The translations under genes were made by a program, and so were the position numbers. DNA of 24,640 nt from JBBQHM01 sp038323965 (GTDB lineage: Bacteria > Verrucomicrobiota > Verrucomicrobiia > Chthoniobacterales > UBA10450): positions 1 to 24,640 of the forward strand of contig JBBQHM010000023.1 in the NCBI GenBank assembly GCA_038323965.1. Reading direction: 5' to 3'. Positions 14,210 through 23,269 of the stretch are shown in pieces (the stretch's first letter is position 1; every line of letters starts with the position of its first letter). The notes under the pieces are model-generated. The model had not been told where the DNA came from, did no database searches, and was given only the letters and a program-made list of their open reading frames with translations.

Positions 14210-15420
14210 GCACGGTAACACCGGCAAATGTCGTGGCGCGCGAGCCGATAGAGGGCTTGGGAGCCCGCTACGGTCGCCGGCGTGTTTATTGGATCGCCGC
14301 TGCTCTCCTGGTCGTCCTCCTACTTCTCATCGTCCGAGGCATCGGAGCGCGGAAAAAGCCGACTCCAGCGCCATCGCCGCGTCCCGTCTTCACCGCCAAA
14401 GTCCTAACGAAAGATGTGCCGCTCTATCTCGATGAGATTGGAACTTGCGCTGCCTATGAGACGGTTCAGATCCAGGCGCAGGTCAATGGTCAGATCTTAT
14501 CCCGTAATTTCAAAGACGGCGTTGACGTAAAGAAAGGCGATCCGCTTTTCACCATCGATCCTCGTCCCTATCAGGCGGCGCTGGATCAGGCCAGGGCGCA
14601 GCTCGCGCAGGCGCAATCGCAAATGGTCCTCGATCAAATAACACTGCGGCGTCAGCAGGAACTCCGTGCCCGCAGCGTGACTGCTCCGCAGGAATTGGAT
14701 ACCTCACAAGGTAACGTGAACAGCGACATCGCCAAGGTTAAGAGCGCGGAAGCGACGGTCGCCATCGCGCAGGTCAATCTCGATTACTGTGATATCCGGT
14801 CGCCGATCGATGGCCGCGCCGGACTCCGCAACGTCGATGTCGGTAACATCGTTTCGCCTAGCAATCCGACTCCGCTGGTGGTGATCCAGGGGATGGATCC
14901 TATTTATACCGACTTCACCGTGGCCGAACCTGATATACCGCTGGTTCGTCGCTATCTTGGAGGTGCCAATGTCAAAGTAGAAACTGATGCCGAAGACGAC
15001 AATGTCGCTCCGCGCACGGGCGATCTCTACTTTATCGATAACTCATTACAGGCTGGGAGCGGAACGGTGAAGGCTCGCGCGGTAACTCCGAACCCCGACC
15101 GTGCTCTCTGGCCTTCGCAATTTGTGCACGTCCGGTTAATTCTCGATGTCCTGAAAGAGGCGAAGCTGGTCCCTAGTAGCGCAGTGCAAACCGGCCAGAA
15201 TGGTCCTTATGTCTTTGTCGTTAAGTCGGATTCCACCCTGGACCTCCGCAAGGTCAAACCAGGCCAGCGGCAGGATGATCTCATGGTGATCACTGAAGGG
15301 GTGGCACCCGATGAGACAGTCGTCGTCAGTGGGCAGCTGCAACTGGCTCCGGGCACCAAGGTCACTGTGCGTCCGATGGAAGCTGGCGGTCAATCCCGCG
15401 GAGCGTCCGGTCTGAAATAA
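14206..15420 (+). CDS. RND efflux periplasmic adaptor (MdtA/AcrA type, HlyD family)
   Basis: A 404-aa membrane fusion protein that links an RND pump to an outer-membrane channel. An N-terminal membrane anchor (VYWIAAALLVVLLLLIVRG, about residues 27-45) is followed by RPVFTAKVLTKDVPLYLDEIG, the lipoyl half-motif VQIQAQVNGQILSRNFKDGV DVKKGDPLFTIDPRPY, an alpha-hairpin (about 125-185) with QARAQLAQAQSQ, the second lipoyl half IRSPIDGRAGLRNVDVGNIV, and the beta-barrel with YTDFTVAEPDIPLVR. No lipobox cysteine is seen, so it is anchored by the helix. GGAG lies upstream of the ATG. It overlaps the MarR gene (ATGA) and its stop shares a base with the start of the pump gene (TAATG). MdtA is the closest named type by pattern, but no symbol is assigned. 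Confidence 0.93.
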   Translation: MSTVTPANVVAREPIEGLGARYGRRRVYWIAAALLVVLLLLIVRGIGARKKPTPAPSPRPVFTAKVLTKDVPLYLDEIGTCAAYETVQIQAQVNGQILSRNFKDGVDVKKGDPLFTIDPRPYQAALDQARAQLAQAQSQMVLDQITLRRQQELRARSVTAPQELDTSQGNVNSDIAKVKSAEATVAIAQVNLDYCDIRSPIDGRAGLRNVDVGNIVSPSNPTPLVVIQGMDPIYTDFTVAEPDIPLVRRYLGGANVKVETDAEDDNVAPRTGDLYFIDNSLQAGSGTVKARAVTPNPDRALWPSQFVHVRLILDVLKEAKLVPSSAVQTGQNGPYVFVVKSDSTLDLRKVKPGQRQDDLMVITEGVAPDETVVVSGQLQLAPGTKVTVRPMEAGGQSRGASGLK

Positions 15421-18400
15421 TGGCAACGGTCGATCAAGGCGACGAGCCGGCGCCTGCTTCCTACCCTACTCCGCGATCTTCAGGACCGGGCGCGAAGCTA
15501 GTGCAGTTCTCCTCCGGTTTATCAAAGCCGTTCATTCAACGGCCGGTGATGACGATGTTACTCACTACCTCGATCATTGTTTTCGGCATCCTTACTTTTA
15601 AACAACTAGCGGTCAACGATCTGCCCGCCGTTGATTATCCGGTCATCTCGGTCAGTGCCTCGTATCCCGGCGCGAACCCGGAGACGATGGCAAATACCAT
15701 TGCCACGCCTCTCGAGAAGCAGTTTACGCAGATACCGGGACTTACGCTTAGTACCAGCTCCAGCACTCAGGGCAGCACCAGTATCACGCTCCAGTTCGAG
15801 CTTTCGAAGAGTATTGATTCCGCCGCGATCGACGTGCAGGCCGCGATCCAGCGCGCATCAGGTCAACTGCCTAACGACCTTCCCAGTCCCCCTCGATTCG
15901 AAAAATCTAATCCCAACGACCAGCCGGTCATGTACATCGCGCTCACCAGCGCGACGCTCACCGATGGCGATCTTTATAAGTATGCCAGCTCACAGGTCCA
16001 GCAGCGGATTAATATTCTTCCCGGAGTTTCTCAAGTCCAGATCTTCGGGGCGAAAAGTGCGATTAGAGTAAAGGTCGATCCGGGTGCCCTGGCTTCGCGC
16101 AACATTACCTTCGATGAAGTTTCCGCAGCGATTCGTGCCGGCTCCGCTTACTCCGGGGCGGGGCAACTGGATGGTAAAGATCAGTCCTTTATTCTTCGAC
16201 CCAACGGACAGATCGAGGATGCGCAAGGTTATCGGAACCTGATTATTGCCAGGGGTAAGGATGGGTCTCCCGTCTATCTCCGTGATATCGCGAACGTCCT
16301 CGACTCAGTGCAGGACGAAAGACTCTCACGCCATTTCTTCGCTCGCGGATTTACTCCGCCGGCATCTGTCGTCGTTTTGGCGGTCTCCCGTCAGGCCGGC
16401 GCGAATGCGGTGGAAGTGGCGAGATCGATTAAAGAGCTTCTGCCGCGATTGCGCCTCGAGCTTCCCGGTTCGATCAAGTTGATCCCTGTCTTCGATCGCG
16501 CAGAGAGCATCGTGCATTCTGTGTCGGATGTTCAGGTCACTCTCACGATCGCGTTCGCACTCGTCGTGCTGGTGATTTTTGTGTTTCTAGGTCGAGCGGC
16601 GGACACCCTCATTCCAGTAGTCGCCCTGCCACTGTCACTACTGGTGACTTTCCTGGCGATGTGGTCACTGGGTTACTCGATTAATAACCTCACCCTGATG
16701 GCGTTAACTCTCGCCATCGGATTTCTGGTCGACGACGCGATTGTATTTCTAGAGAACGTCGTCCGACGCGCCGAGGCTGGCGAATCGATCTACAAGGCGA
16801 CGCTGAATAGCGCCGGGGAAATTTCGTTTACCATTTTATCGATGACACTGTCCCTCGCGGCCGTCTTCATTCCTCTTGTTTTTATGCCTGGTTTGCTGGG
16901 CCGGATCTTTCGCGAATTCGCGGTCACGATCATCGTGGCGATTTTCGCGTCGGGGCTAATATCACTCACTCTTACGCCGCTGATGTGCGCGCGCTTACTA
17001 AAGGCACGCGGGCCCGGCCATACCAAGACTTGGACCGAGAAGTTTACCGAAAGGTTTTTCGTCCCGATCGTCCAATTTTATGGTCGTACGCTGGATTGGT
17101 TTCTCGGACACGGTTGGCTGGCGTTACCGATTTTAGCGCTCTGCGCGTTGGGGCTTTGGTTTTTCTTCAGCGCGCTGCCATTCACATTACTGCCTACTGG
17201 AGATAGCGGGGTCATTCGCGGGGCGTTGATTATGCAGGAGGGCGCGTCGCCAAGGCAACAGATCGAGATGCAAGGGAAGCTTGATCCCATGCTGCAAGCG
17301 AACAGCGCCGTTGATAAGTATTTCACTATCGCCGGCAGCGGCCGGGCTGGTTCCTCCAGTCTGTTTACCGTTCTCTTTCTTAAAGACGCGAAGTCGCGTC
17401 CGGATATCGAGCAGGTTGCGACGGAGCTGCGGCGATCCCTCAACACGCTTCCCGGAATTATCCCAACCTTTAATCCCCAACCCGTGCTTCAGATCAACAT
17501 CGGCGCCACCGGTAGCGCTTTCGGGAGATACAGTTACTCGCTCAGCGGGATCAACCCCGATGAAGTCTACGCCGCGGCCGATGCCCTGAACGCCAGGTTC
17601 AAAGACTACGATGGGTTCGCCGCGCCCCCGCGCTCCAATCTGTTTCGCAATCAACCGAATATCGATGTGGATATTGCACGCGACCGGGCCAGTCTCTACG
17701 GCGTTTCTACCATCAAGCTTGAAAACCTTTTACGCTCTGCCTACTCGCAGAACTACGTCTATTTGGTAAAACAGGCGGACGATCAATATCAGGTGATTCT
17801 TGAGATTGACGACAAGGACCGCTCGAATCCGGAAGATCTTCGCCATCTCTATGTCCGGCCCGATGGAAAGGACACTCTTATTCCGGTTCGTACTCTGACC
17901 AAGTCATCGGCGAAGCTTGGTCTGCAATCGGTGAATCATACTAACCAGTTTACTAGCGTAACTTTCGGCTTCGACACGAAGCCGGGCGTCGCGCTGGGTG
18001 ATGTCACCAGGTTCATGGAAAAAACGGCGGCCGAAGTCTTGCCGCCAACGGTGAAGGGCGAACTACAGGGTGAAGGTCTCGTCCTGCAGGAGCTTTTTCA
18101 CGCGCTGCCCTTTCTAGTCATTGCCGCGCTCTTCGTGATGTATGTAATCCTTGGCATTCTTTATGAGAGCTACGTGCATCCGGTCACGGTGCTCTCAACT
18201 CTCTTCCCTGCTGTCGTTGGTGGATTGTTTACGCTCTGGCTCTTCCACTCCACCCTATCTCTCTATTCCGTGATCGGCTTGTTTCTACTGATGGGTATCG
18301 TCAAGAAGAACGGCATTATGATCGTCGACTTCGCCTTGCATCGGCTCGACGAAGGCTACGAACGGCGTGCTGCCATCCATGAAGCGAGTGTGGAGCGGTT

Positions 18401-18692
18401 TCGCCCTATCATCATGACCACTCTCGCGGCCTTGATGGGTGCGATCCCGCTTGCGCTCGGGTACGGAGCGGACGGAGCTTCGCGCCGGCCACTTGGTCTC
18501 GTTATAATAGGAGGCTTAGTATTCTCACAGTTGATTACTCTTTACATTACGCCGGTTGTCTATCTCGCATTGGAGTGGTTCCAGGAGAATATTCTCGATC
18601 GGGTTCCATTTCTGCGCAGCGCACACTACCATGGTGAGGAAGGCGCACCCGCCTCGCCGAGCGTGCGGCCCGTGCCGGTTGAGGCAAATTAG
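15420..18692 (+). CDS. RND-family multidrug efflux transporter, inner-membrane subunit (MdtB/MdtC-like)
   Basis: 1090 aa, slightly long for the hydrophobe/amphiphile (HAE1) RND family because of extended N- and C-terminal tails. It exports substrates from the periplasm or inner leaflet using the proton gradient. The first membrane helix follows KPFIQRPVMTMLLTTSI. Then come the porter domain (DYPVISVSASYPGANPETM, LEKQFTQIPGL), the TM4 motif GFLVDDAIVFLENV with proton-relay Asp438-Asp439, and the second half with MGIVKKNGIMIVDFALHR (about 957-974) carrying the conserved lysine region. FRPIIMTTLAALMGAIPLALG is a typical C-terminal motif. No outer-membrane TolC-like gene follows, so the third component must be encoded elsewhere. 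The substrate is not predictable. Confidence 0.94.
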   Translation: MATVDQGDEPAPASYPTPRSSGPGAKLVQFSSGLSKPFIQRPVMTMLLTTSIIVFGILTFKQLAVNDLPAVDYPVISVSASYPGANPETMANTIATPLEKQFTQIPGLTLSTSSSTQGSTSITLQFELSKSIDSAAIDVQAAIQRASGQLPNDLPSPPRFEKSNPNDQPVMYIALTSATLTDGDLYKYASSQVQQRINILPGVSQVQIFGAKSAIRVKVDPGALASRNITFDEVSAAIRAGSAYSGAGQLDGKDQSFILRPNGQIEDAQGYRNLIIARGKDGSPVYLRDIANVLDSVQDERLSRHFFARGFTPPASVVVLAVSRQAGANAVEVARSIKELLPRLRLELPGSIKLIPVFDRAESIVHSVSDVQVTLTIAFALVVLVIFVFLGRAADTLIPVVALPLSLLVTFLAMWSLGYSINNLTLMALTLAIGFLVDDAIVFLENVVRRAEAGESIYKATLNSAGEISFTILSMTLSLAAVFIPLVFMPGLLGRIFREFAVTIIVAIFASGLISLTLTPLMCARLLKARGPGHTKTWTEKFTERFFVPIVQFYGRTLDWFLGHGWLALPILALCALGLWFFFSALPFTLLPTGDSGVIRGALIMQEGASPRQQIEMQGKLDPMLQANSAVDKYFTIAGSGRAGSSSLFTVLFLKDAKSRPDIEQVATELRRSLNTLPGIIPTFNPQPVLQINIGATGSAFGRYSYSLSGINPDEVYAAADALNARFKDYDGFAAPPRSNLFRNQPNIDVDIARDRASLYGVSTIKLENLLRSAYSQNYVYLVKQADDQYQVILEIDDKDRSNPEDLRHLYVRPDGKDTLIPVRTLTKSSAKLGLQSVNHTNQFTSVTFGFDTKPGVALGDVTRFMEKTAAEVLPPTVKGELQGEGLVLQELFHALPFLVIAALFVMYVILGILYESYVHPVTVLSTLFPAVVGGLFTLWLFHSTLSLYSVIGLFLLMGIVKKNGIMIVDFALHRLDEGYERRAAIHEASVERFRPIIMTTLAALMGAIPLALGYGADGASRRPLGLVIIGGLVFSQLITLYITPVVYLALEWFQENILDRVPFLRSAHYHGEEGAPASPSVRPVPVEAN

Positions 18693-18848
18693 TCTATCGC
18701 GCCGTGAACGCGCATCGTCCCGATCGGTCCGAAGCTTGATTTGAGCAGAGCGCATGGCCGCGAGCGACTTGGCTAAATACATCGTCCGAGTGAATGTTTG
18801 CGGCCTGCGTCGAGATTGTGCCCGCGCTTATTTGTGGTTCAGTATCGG

Positions 18849-20369
18849 ATGTTCATTAGGGCAATAGGGATTAGTGCAGTATTTCTGGCAGTAGTCGCGC
18901 ACGGCGCTGACTCAAAGTTTTTCACGGTCGATCGCTCCAAGCTCCCGATCGAGCTTCGGCAGTTGCCGCTGGATCGACTTTCTTCCGGCGCGTTGTCGTT
19001 AATCAATCGTGACGGCAACGTTGTTTTGCCGCCAACTATTCGCCCCGCCACGGCGGCCGCGGAGGCCGCCGCACCAGTCGCACTTGATCCCCGCGTCGGT
19101 CCAAATACTCGCCTTGGCGATGACCCGGCGGCATTGCCGGATAGTCAGCGGGCACAGGCGGAGCCGCATATAGTGAGGTCTCCGATAAATTCCGATTTCT
19201 TGGTCGGCACATTTCAGGAAGGTCGATTCACGAATGGCGGCGCGCTTGATTGCGGCTACTCGATCAGTTCCGATGGCGGCACGAACTGGACGCGCACGTT
19301 AATCCCGAAGCTTACCCAGACCGTTGGGGGTACGTTTTACCGGGCTACCGATCCGGTCGCTGGTGTCGACCTGAATGGATCAGTTTATTTGAACACCGAA
19401 GTCGCGACCAATTCCACCTTCTCGCTCGGTGCCGTGGTCATCAGTAAGTCGACCGACGCGGGCAGTACGTTTGGTAATCCCGTCGTCATCTATAAACCAA
19501 AGAAACGGTCAAAAATATTCCCGGATAAAAACTGGATGGTCATCAACAACTTCACCGGATCGCCGCACGTTGGCCGCATCGTGGTGACGTTCACCAAGTT
19601 TGTCAGTAACGTTTCGCCGATCCTCTGTACGCACAGCGATAATGGCGGTGCCACCTGGAGCGCGCCGGTGCCGATTCACTCGACCGCGACGAGCGCACAA
19701 GGTTCCCAGCCAGTCTTCCTGCCGGATGGGAAACTAGTCATTGTATACTACAACTTCGCTGCGCCCGAGCACCTGGAGGCAGTCATCTCGCCGGACGGCG
19801 GAACGACCTTTGGCGCACCCATATTGATTGCAAATAACACGCCGTGGAATGAACCGACGATTCGCACCGGTAGCTTCCTGCCCTCCGCCGCGGGTGCTCG
19901 TACCAACGGCTTTTTGTATGTCGTGTGGCAAACGCTATTCAATGGCGAACCGCGAGTAGCGTTTTCAAAGTCGATTGACGGCGGCGTCACCTGGGCTGCG
20001 CCGGTCGCGATCAGCGATAACCCTTCCGGCTCGGGCGTCTTTAATCCCGCCATCAATGTATCGCCGGATGGTCTGAGGGTGACGGCGATTTTCTACGATC
20101 ACCGCGACCACCCCGGATCGAATAACCTCGTCGACATGTATCTCGCGCAGTCATTCGACGGCGGCTTGAACTGGCAGCCCAATATCCGACTAAGTTCCCA
20201 AACGAGCGACGCTTCGCTGGCCCCGCTCACCGACAGTGGGTACATGCTCGGTGATTACCTCGCCGTCGCCGAAACGACGAACGCCACGGTGCCGGCCGTC
20301 CCGATCTGGGTCGACACCAGGACGGGAAATCCCGATCCGTTCGTTACGCGCGTCGACGTCCACCCCTGA
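18849..20369 (+). CDS. Secreted Asp-box (BNR) repeat protein, sialidase-like beta-propeller
   Basis: 506 aa with a signal peptide (MFIRAIGISAVFLAVVAHGA, cleavage before DSK). Six Asp-box repeats of the form S-x-D-x-G-x-T-W/F occur at about residues 140, 201, 263, 314, 375 and 435 (for example SSDGGTNW, SDNGGATW, SIDGGVTW), spaced 51-62 residues apart, as in a six-bladed beta-propeller. The fold is that of sialidases and many BNR exo-proteins, but I see no FRIP motif and cannot name the catalytic arginines, so enzyme activity is not established. The frame is open from a TTG at 18798, but ATG 18849 starts the signal peptide. The 156 bp between it and the RND gene hold no obvious terminator or gene. 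Confidence 0.8.
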   Translation: MFIRAIGISAVFLAVVAHGADSKFFTVDRSKLPIELRQLPLDRLSSGALSLINRDGNVVLPPTIRPATAAAEAAAPVALDPRVGPNTRLGDDPAALPDSQRAQAEPHIVRSPINSDFLVGTFQEGRFTNGGALDCGYSISSDGGTNWTRTLIPKLTQTVGGTFYRATDPVAGVDLNGSVYLNTEVATNSTFSLGAVVISKSTDAGSTFGNPVVIYKPKKRSKIFPDKNWMVINNFTGSPHVGRIVVTFTKFVSNVSPILCTHSDNGGATWSAPVPIHSTATSAQGSQPVFLPDGKLVIVYYNFAAPEHLEAVISPDGGTTFGAPILIANNTPWNEPTIRTGSFLPSAAGARTNGFLYVVWQTLFNGEPRVAFSKSIDGGVTWAAPVAISDNPSGSGVFNPAINVSPDGLRVTAIFYDHRDHPGSNNLVDMYLAQSFDGGLNWQPNIRLSSQTSDASLAPLTDSGYMLGDYLAVAETTNATVPAVPIWVDTRTGNPDPFVTRVDVHP

Positions 20370-20374
20370 GTGCG

Positions 20375-20394
20375 GCGCGGGATTAGGCCCGCGC
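20375..20394 (+). terminator. GC-rich hairpin after the Asp-box protein gene
   Basis: GCGCGGG ATTAGG CCCGCGC: seven perfect pairs with a six-base loop, starting five bases after the stop. No T-run follows, so it may stabilise the mRNA 3' end or act with Rho rather than being a classic intrinsic terminator. Confidence 0.45.
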
Positions 20395-20398
20395 GCAA

Positions 20399-20426
20399 TG
20401 TCCCCGGCGGGAACGGAGCCCGCGGG
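20399..20426 (-). repeat. Degenerate copy of the 3' end of tRNA-Arg
   Basis: TGTCCCCGGCGGGAA (20399-20413) is repeated exactly at 20510-20524, where it is the 3' acceptor and T-arm of tRNA-Arg(CCT). The similarity continues imperfectly beyond. The copy can still form a five-pair stem with a seven-base loop (GCGGG/CCCGC), the shape of a T-arm. It looks like a partial tRNA duplication or the remnant of an attachment site. Between the two copies are two further short hairpins (CCCCGAAGGGG and GCCTCT/AGAGGC) and no gene. Confidence 0.5.
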
Positions 20427-20509
20427 AAGCGGTGCGACGTGGACGTAGCCCCGAAGGGGTGAGCCTCTGGGAAGAGGCGAATCAATCTAACCCGGATTCG
20501 ATTACCGCC

Positions 20510-20581
20510 TGTCCCCGGCGGGAATCGAACCCACATTTAAGGTTTAGGAAACCCTCGTTCTATCCGTTGAACTACGGGGAC
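20510..20581 (-). tRNA. tRNA-Arg (anticodon CCT)
   Basis: The reverse strand folds as a cloverleaf: acceptor GTCCCCG/CGGGGAC, D-arm GTTC/GAAC around AACGGATA, anticodon stem AGGGT/ACCTT with loop TTCCTAA (anticodon CCT), and T-arm GTGGG TTCGATT CCCGC, with A as discriminator. It reads AGG. CCA is not encoded (GGC follows), unlike the tRNA-Gly in this window, so the 3' end would need CCA addition. Confidence 0.95.
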
Positions 20582-20687
20582 TACGCGACAAATCCGGTTA
20601 CTGCATTTCAGTGATCGACGCAATGCGGGAGGAGGTTTTCGCGCGGAGTCTCGACTTCGCTATCCATGCGAGTACGTTCGTAGCCGC

Positions 20688-22811
20688 ATGAAATATTCTC
20701 CTGTGATCTTTTTTCTGACTATCGCTGCGACCGCTGCGCTTTCGGCTGAATCGGCCAAATATCCCGCTGCTCCAACGAGCGATCAGGTGGACGATTATAA
20801 CGGAGTTAAAGTCGCCGATCCTTACCGTCCGCTGGAGAATCCCGATGCGCCTGAAGCGCGCGCATGGATCGAGGCGGAGAACAAGGTGACGTTCGATTTC
20901 CTCGGCAAAATTCCGGAACGCGACGCGATCAAGAAGCGACTGACTGAGTTGCTTGATTACGAGAAGTTTGGCGTGCCGTTCAAGGAAAAGGATCGCTACT
21001 TCATTTCGCGCAATACTGGATTGCAGAATCAGAGCGTTCTCTTTGTGGCGGGAAATCTGAAGGACAAACCGCGGGAGCTGCTCGATCCAAATACCCTGGC
21101 CAAGGATGGAACCGTTGCCCTCGGCGGCCTGGCCGTATCGGACGATGCCAGGTTAATGGCTTACGGACTGGCCGCGGCCGGGTCCGACTGGCAGACGTGG
21201 AAGGTAAGAGACGTCGAGTCGGGCCAGGATCGGGAGGACGAACTGAAGTGGATTAAATTCTCGGGCGCATCCTGGAAGAAGGACGGGTCAGGATTTTTCT
21301 ACAGTCGCTACGATGAACCGAAGGAATCGGAGCAACTTCGTTCGCAGGTCTATAACCAGAAGGTGTTCTTCCACAAAATAGGAACGCCGCAGGCGCAGGA
21401 CACGCTCATCTACCAGCGGCCTGATCAGAAGGAATGGTTGTTTGGTGCCGGGGTCAGTGAAGATGGTCGCTACCTCATCATCACGGTCAGTCAGGGGACG
21501 AGTCCGAAGAAACGCATCTTCTTTCAGGATCTGACCGCGCAGGAGGTGAAGGTCGTTGAGCTCCTCAAAGAGGGCGACGCGGCTTATGATTTTATCGGCA
21601 ACGAAGGACCGGTGTTCTTCTTTAAGACAGATCGCGCGGCGTCACTCGGAAAGGTGATAGCAATCGATACCACCAAGCCTCTGGAAGAGGGGACGCGCGA
21701 TATCATTCCGCAATCGGCCGATAAGCTGGAAGGTATCGGGATTGTCGGCGACCGCTTCGTAGCTGAGTACCTGCACGATGCGCATACCCTAATCAAGCTC
21801 TTCAAGATCGATGGCACCGACGACGGCGAGATCGCGTTGCCGGGAATAGGTTCAGCGGGTGGATTCAGTGGCAAACGGACGGACCGTGAGACCTTCTATT
21901 CCTTCACCAGTTACACGCGGCCGACGACGATCTACCGCTACGACTTCGACCAGCGTGCCAGCGCGCCGCTCTATGTGCCGAAGGTAAAGTTCAATCCGGA
22001 GGAATACACCACCGAACAGGTGTTCAGCAACAGTTACGATGGCACGCGCGTGCCGATGTTCGTCACCTATAAAAAGGGACTGCCACGCGACGGACAAAAT
22101 CCCACCATGCTCTATGGCTACGGTGGGTTCGATATCTCGTTAACTCCGAGCTTCAGCACCTCGATTGTGCAATGGCTGGAGATGGGCGGCGTTTATGCCG
22201 TGGCTGGTCTGCGAGGTGGTGGCGAGTACGGCGAGACGTGGCACGAGGCTGGGATGAAGCATGTGAAGCAGAATGTCTTTAATGACTTCATCTCGGCGGC
22301 CGAGTATCTCATTGCGCAAAAGTATACTTCGACGCCGAAGCTTGCGATCTCCGGTGGTAGTAATGGCGGACTATTGGTCGGCGCCTGCGTCACGCAGCGT
22401 CCGGATCTATTCGGGGCGGCGCTTCCGGCCGTGGGTGTGATGGATATGTTGCGCTTTCAGAAGTTTACGATCGGCTGGGCCTGGGCTTCAGACTACGGAA
22501 GCTCGGATGACGCGGCGGATTTCCCATTTATCTATGCCTATTCGCCACTACACCATATCAAGCCGGGCACATGTTATCCGCCGACGTTGATTACTACGGC
22601 CGATCACGATGATCGAGTCGTTCCAGCACATAGTTTTAAGTTCGCGGCGACGCTGCAGGCGGCGCAGGCGTGCGATAAACCGGTGTTAATTCGGATCGAG
22701 ACCAAGGCCGGCCACGGCGCGGGTAAACCAACCGCGAAAATTCTGGAGGAGACAGCGGATCGCTGGTCGTTTTTAGTAAAGACGCTTGGGATGAAAATGC
22801 CCGTGCGCTGA
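20688..22811 (+). CDS. Prolyl oligopeptidase (S9A family), secreted
   Basis: 707 aa serine peptidase that cleaves short peptides after proline. A signal peptide (MKYSPVIFFLTIAATAALSA) sends it to the periplasm or outside. The N-terminal part (YPAAPTSDQVDDYNGVKVADPYRPLENPD) is the standard S9A start, followed by the seven-bladed propeller to about residue 440. The alpha/beta-hydrolase domain contains MLYGYGGFDISLTPSFS, LRGGGEYGETWHEAG, the nucleophile Ser558 in ISGGSNGGLL, the Asp of TADHDDRVVP (641-642) and His676 in KAGHGAGKP, so the catalytic triad appears complete. The gene stands alone between tRNA-Arg and a palindromic repeat. No clear promoter or ribosome binding site is visible in the 100 bp upstream. 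Confidence 0.95.
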   Translation: MKYSPVIFFLTIAATAALSAESAKYPAAPTSDQVDDYNGVKVADPYRPLENPDAPEARAWIEAENKVTFDFLGKIPERDAIKKRLTELLDYEKFGVPFKEKDRYFISRNTGLQNQSVLFVAGNLKDKPRELLDPNTLAKDGTVALGGLAVSDDARLMAYGLAAAGSDWQTWKVRDVESGQDREDELKWIKFSGASWKKDGSGFFYSRYDEPKESEQLRSQVYNQKVFFHKIGTPQAQDTLIYQRPDQKEWLFGAGVSEDGRYLIITVSQGTSPKKRIFFQDLTAQEVKVVELLKEGDAAYDFIGNEGPVFFFKTDRAASLGKVIAIDTTKPLEEGTRDIIPQSADKLEGIGIVGDRFVAEYLHDAHTLIKLFKIDGTDDGEIALPGIGSAGGFSGKRTDRETFYSFTSYTRPTTIYRYDFDQRASAPLYVPKVKFNPEEYTTEQVFSNSYDGTRVPMFVTYKKGLPRDGQNPTMLYGYGGFDISLTPSFSTSIVQWLEMGGVYAVAGLRGGGEYGETWHEAGMKHVKQNVFNDFISAAEYLIAQKYTSTPKLAISGGSNGGLLVGACVTQRPDLFGAALPAVGVMDMLRFQKFTIGWAWASDYGSSDDAADFPFIYAYSPLHHIKPGTCYPPTLITTADHDDRVVPAHSFKFAATLQAAQACDKPVLIRIETKAGHGAGKPTAKILEETADRWSFLVKTLGMKMPVR

Positions 22812-22819
22812 TCATTTGT

Positions 22820-22961
22820 TACCGCGGAGGACGCCGAGTGCGCAGAGTAAGAATAGGGACAGGATTCAGGGGATTACTTGGATTTTAGAGATCAGAATCA
22901 TGTAATCCGGTAATTCCTGTCTGAACTTCTGTCTCCGCGTCCTCCGCGATCTCTGCGGTTA
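22820..22961. repeat. 142-bp imperfect palindromic (MITE-like) element M2
   Basis: The left arm, ACCGCGGAGGACGCCGAGTG..CAGAG, is matched in inverted orientation by the right end (in reverse: AACCGCAGAGATCGCGGAGG..GCGGAG). Inner arms containing GGGACAGGATTCAGG..GGATTAC are likewise matched by TCAGACAGGAATTACCGGATTAC in reverse. It starts eight bases after the prolyl oligopeptidase stop, and its right edge contains the stop codon of the next gene on the other strand. It has no coding capacity. Confidence 0.75.
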
Positions 22962-23198
22962 ATTCGGGGCCGGATCGTTTTTAGCGACTCCGCGGATATT
23001 TAGAATCGCCAGCGCAAACTGCAGGATGATCAGCGCCCAGGCGCGATCGTGCCAACCCCACGCCACCCATAAGACATTGCTCGCCAGAAAGAGCCAGAAG
23101 CCCCAGTTGCGCTGTCGTTTTTGCTGACTCGCAACGAACCACGCGGAAGCGACGGTGATAAGCATGGCGGGCCATTGAAGCAGCTCGAGCAAGTGCAT
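22959..23198 (-). CDS. Small membrane protein of unknown function
   Basis: 79 aa with about three hydrophobic segments (WPAMLITVASAWFVAS; NWGFWLFLASNVLWVAWG; WALIILQFALAILNIRGV). The spacing 'RxxGFWLFLxSNxLWxxWG...Q...xxxNxxG' is found in short bacterial membrane proteins that look like one half of a PnuC-like or SWEET-like fold; this is a weak resemblance and no transport role is claimed. GTG 23213 gives five more residues; I prefer ATG 23198, with TAGG upstream. The TAA stop lies in the edge of element M2. It is transcribed divergently from the yihY-like gene. Confidence 0.65.
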   Translation of the reverse strand: MHLLELLQWPAMLITVASAWFVASQQKRQRNWGFWLFLASNVLWVAWGWHDRAWALIILQFALAILNIRGVAKNDPAPN

Positions 23199-23269
23199 AT
23201 AACCTAATCGCACCTGCGTCCCCGAAGGTTTGTCTCACCCTATGACCCGCCTGCGCGCGAAGTAAGAGC

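Noticed and set aside
20415..20490. Small hairpins CCCCGAAGGGG and GCCTCT/AGAGGC as a riboswitch or small RNA
   Set aside because: They are short and simple, with no promoter or T-run, and are better explained as dispersed repeat sequence.
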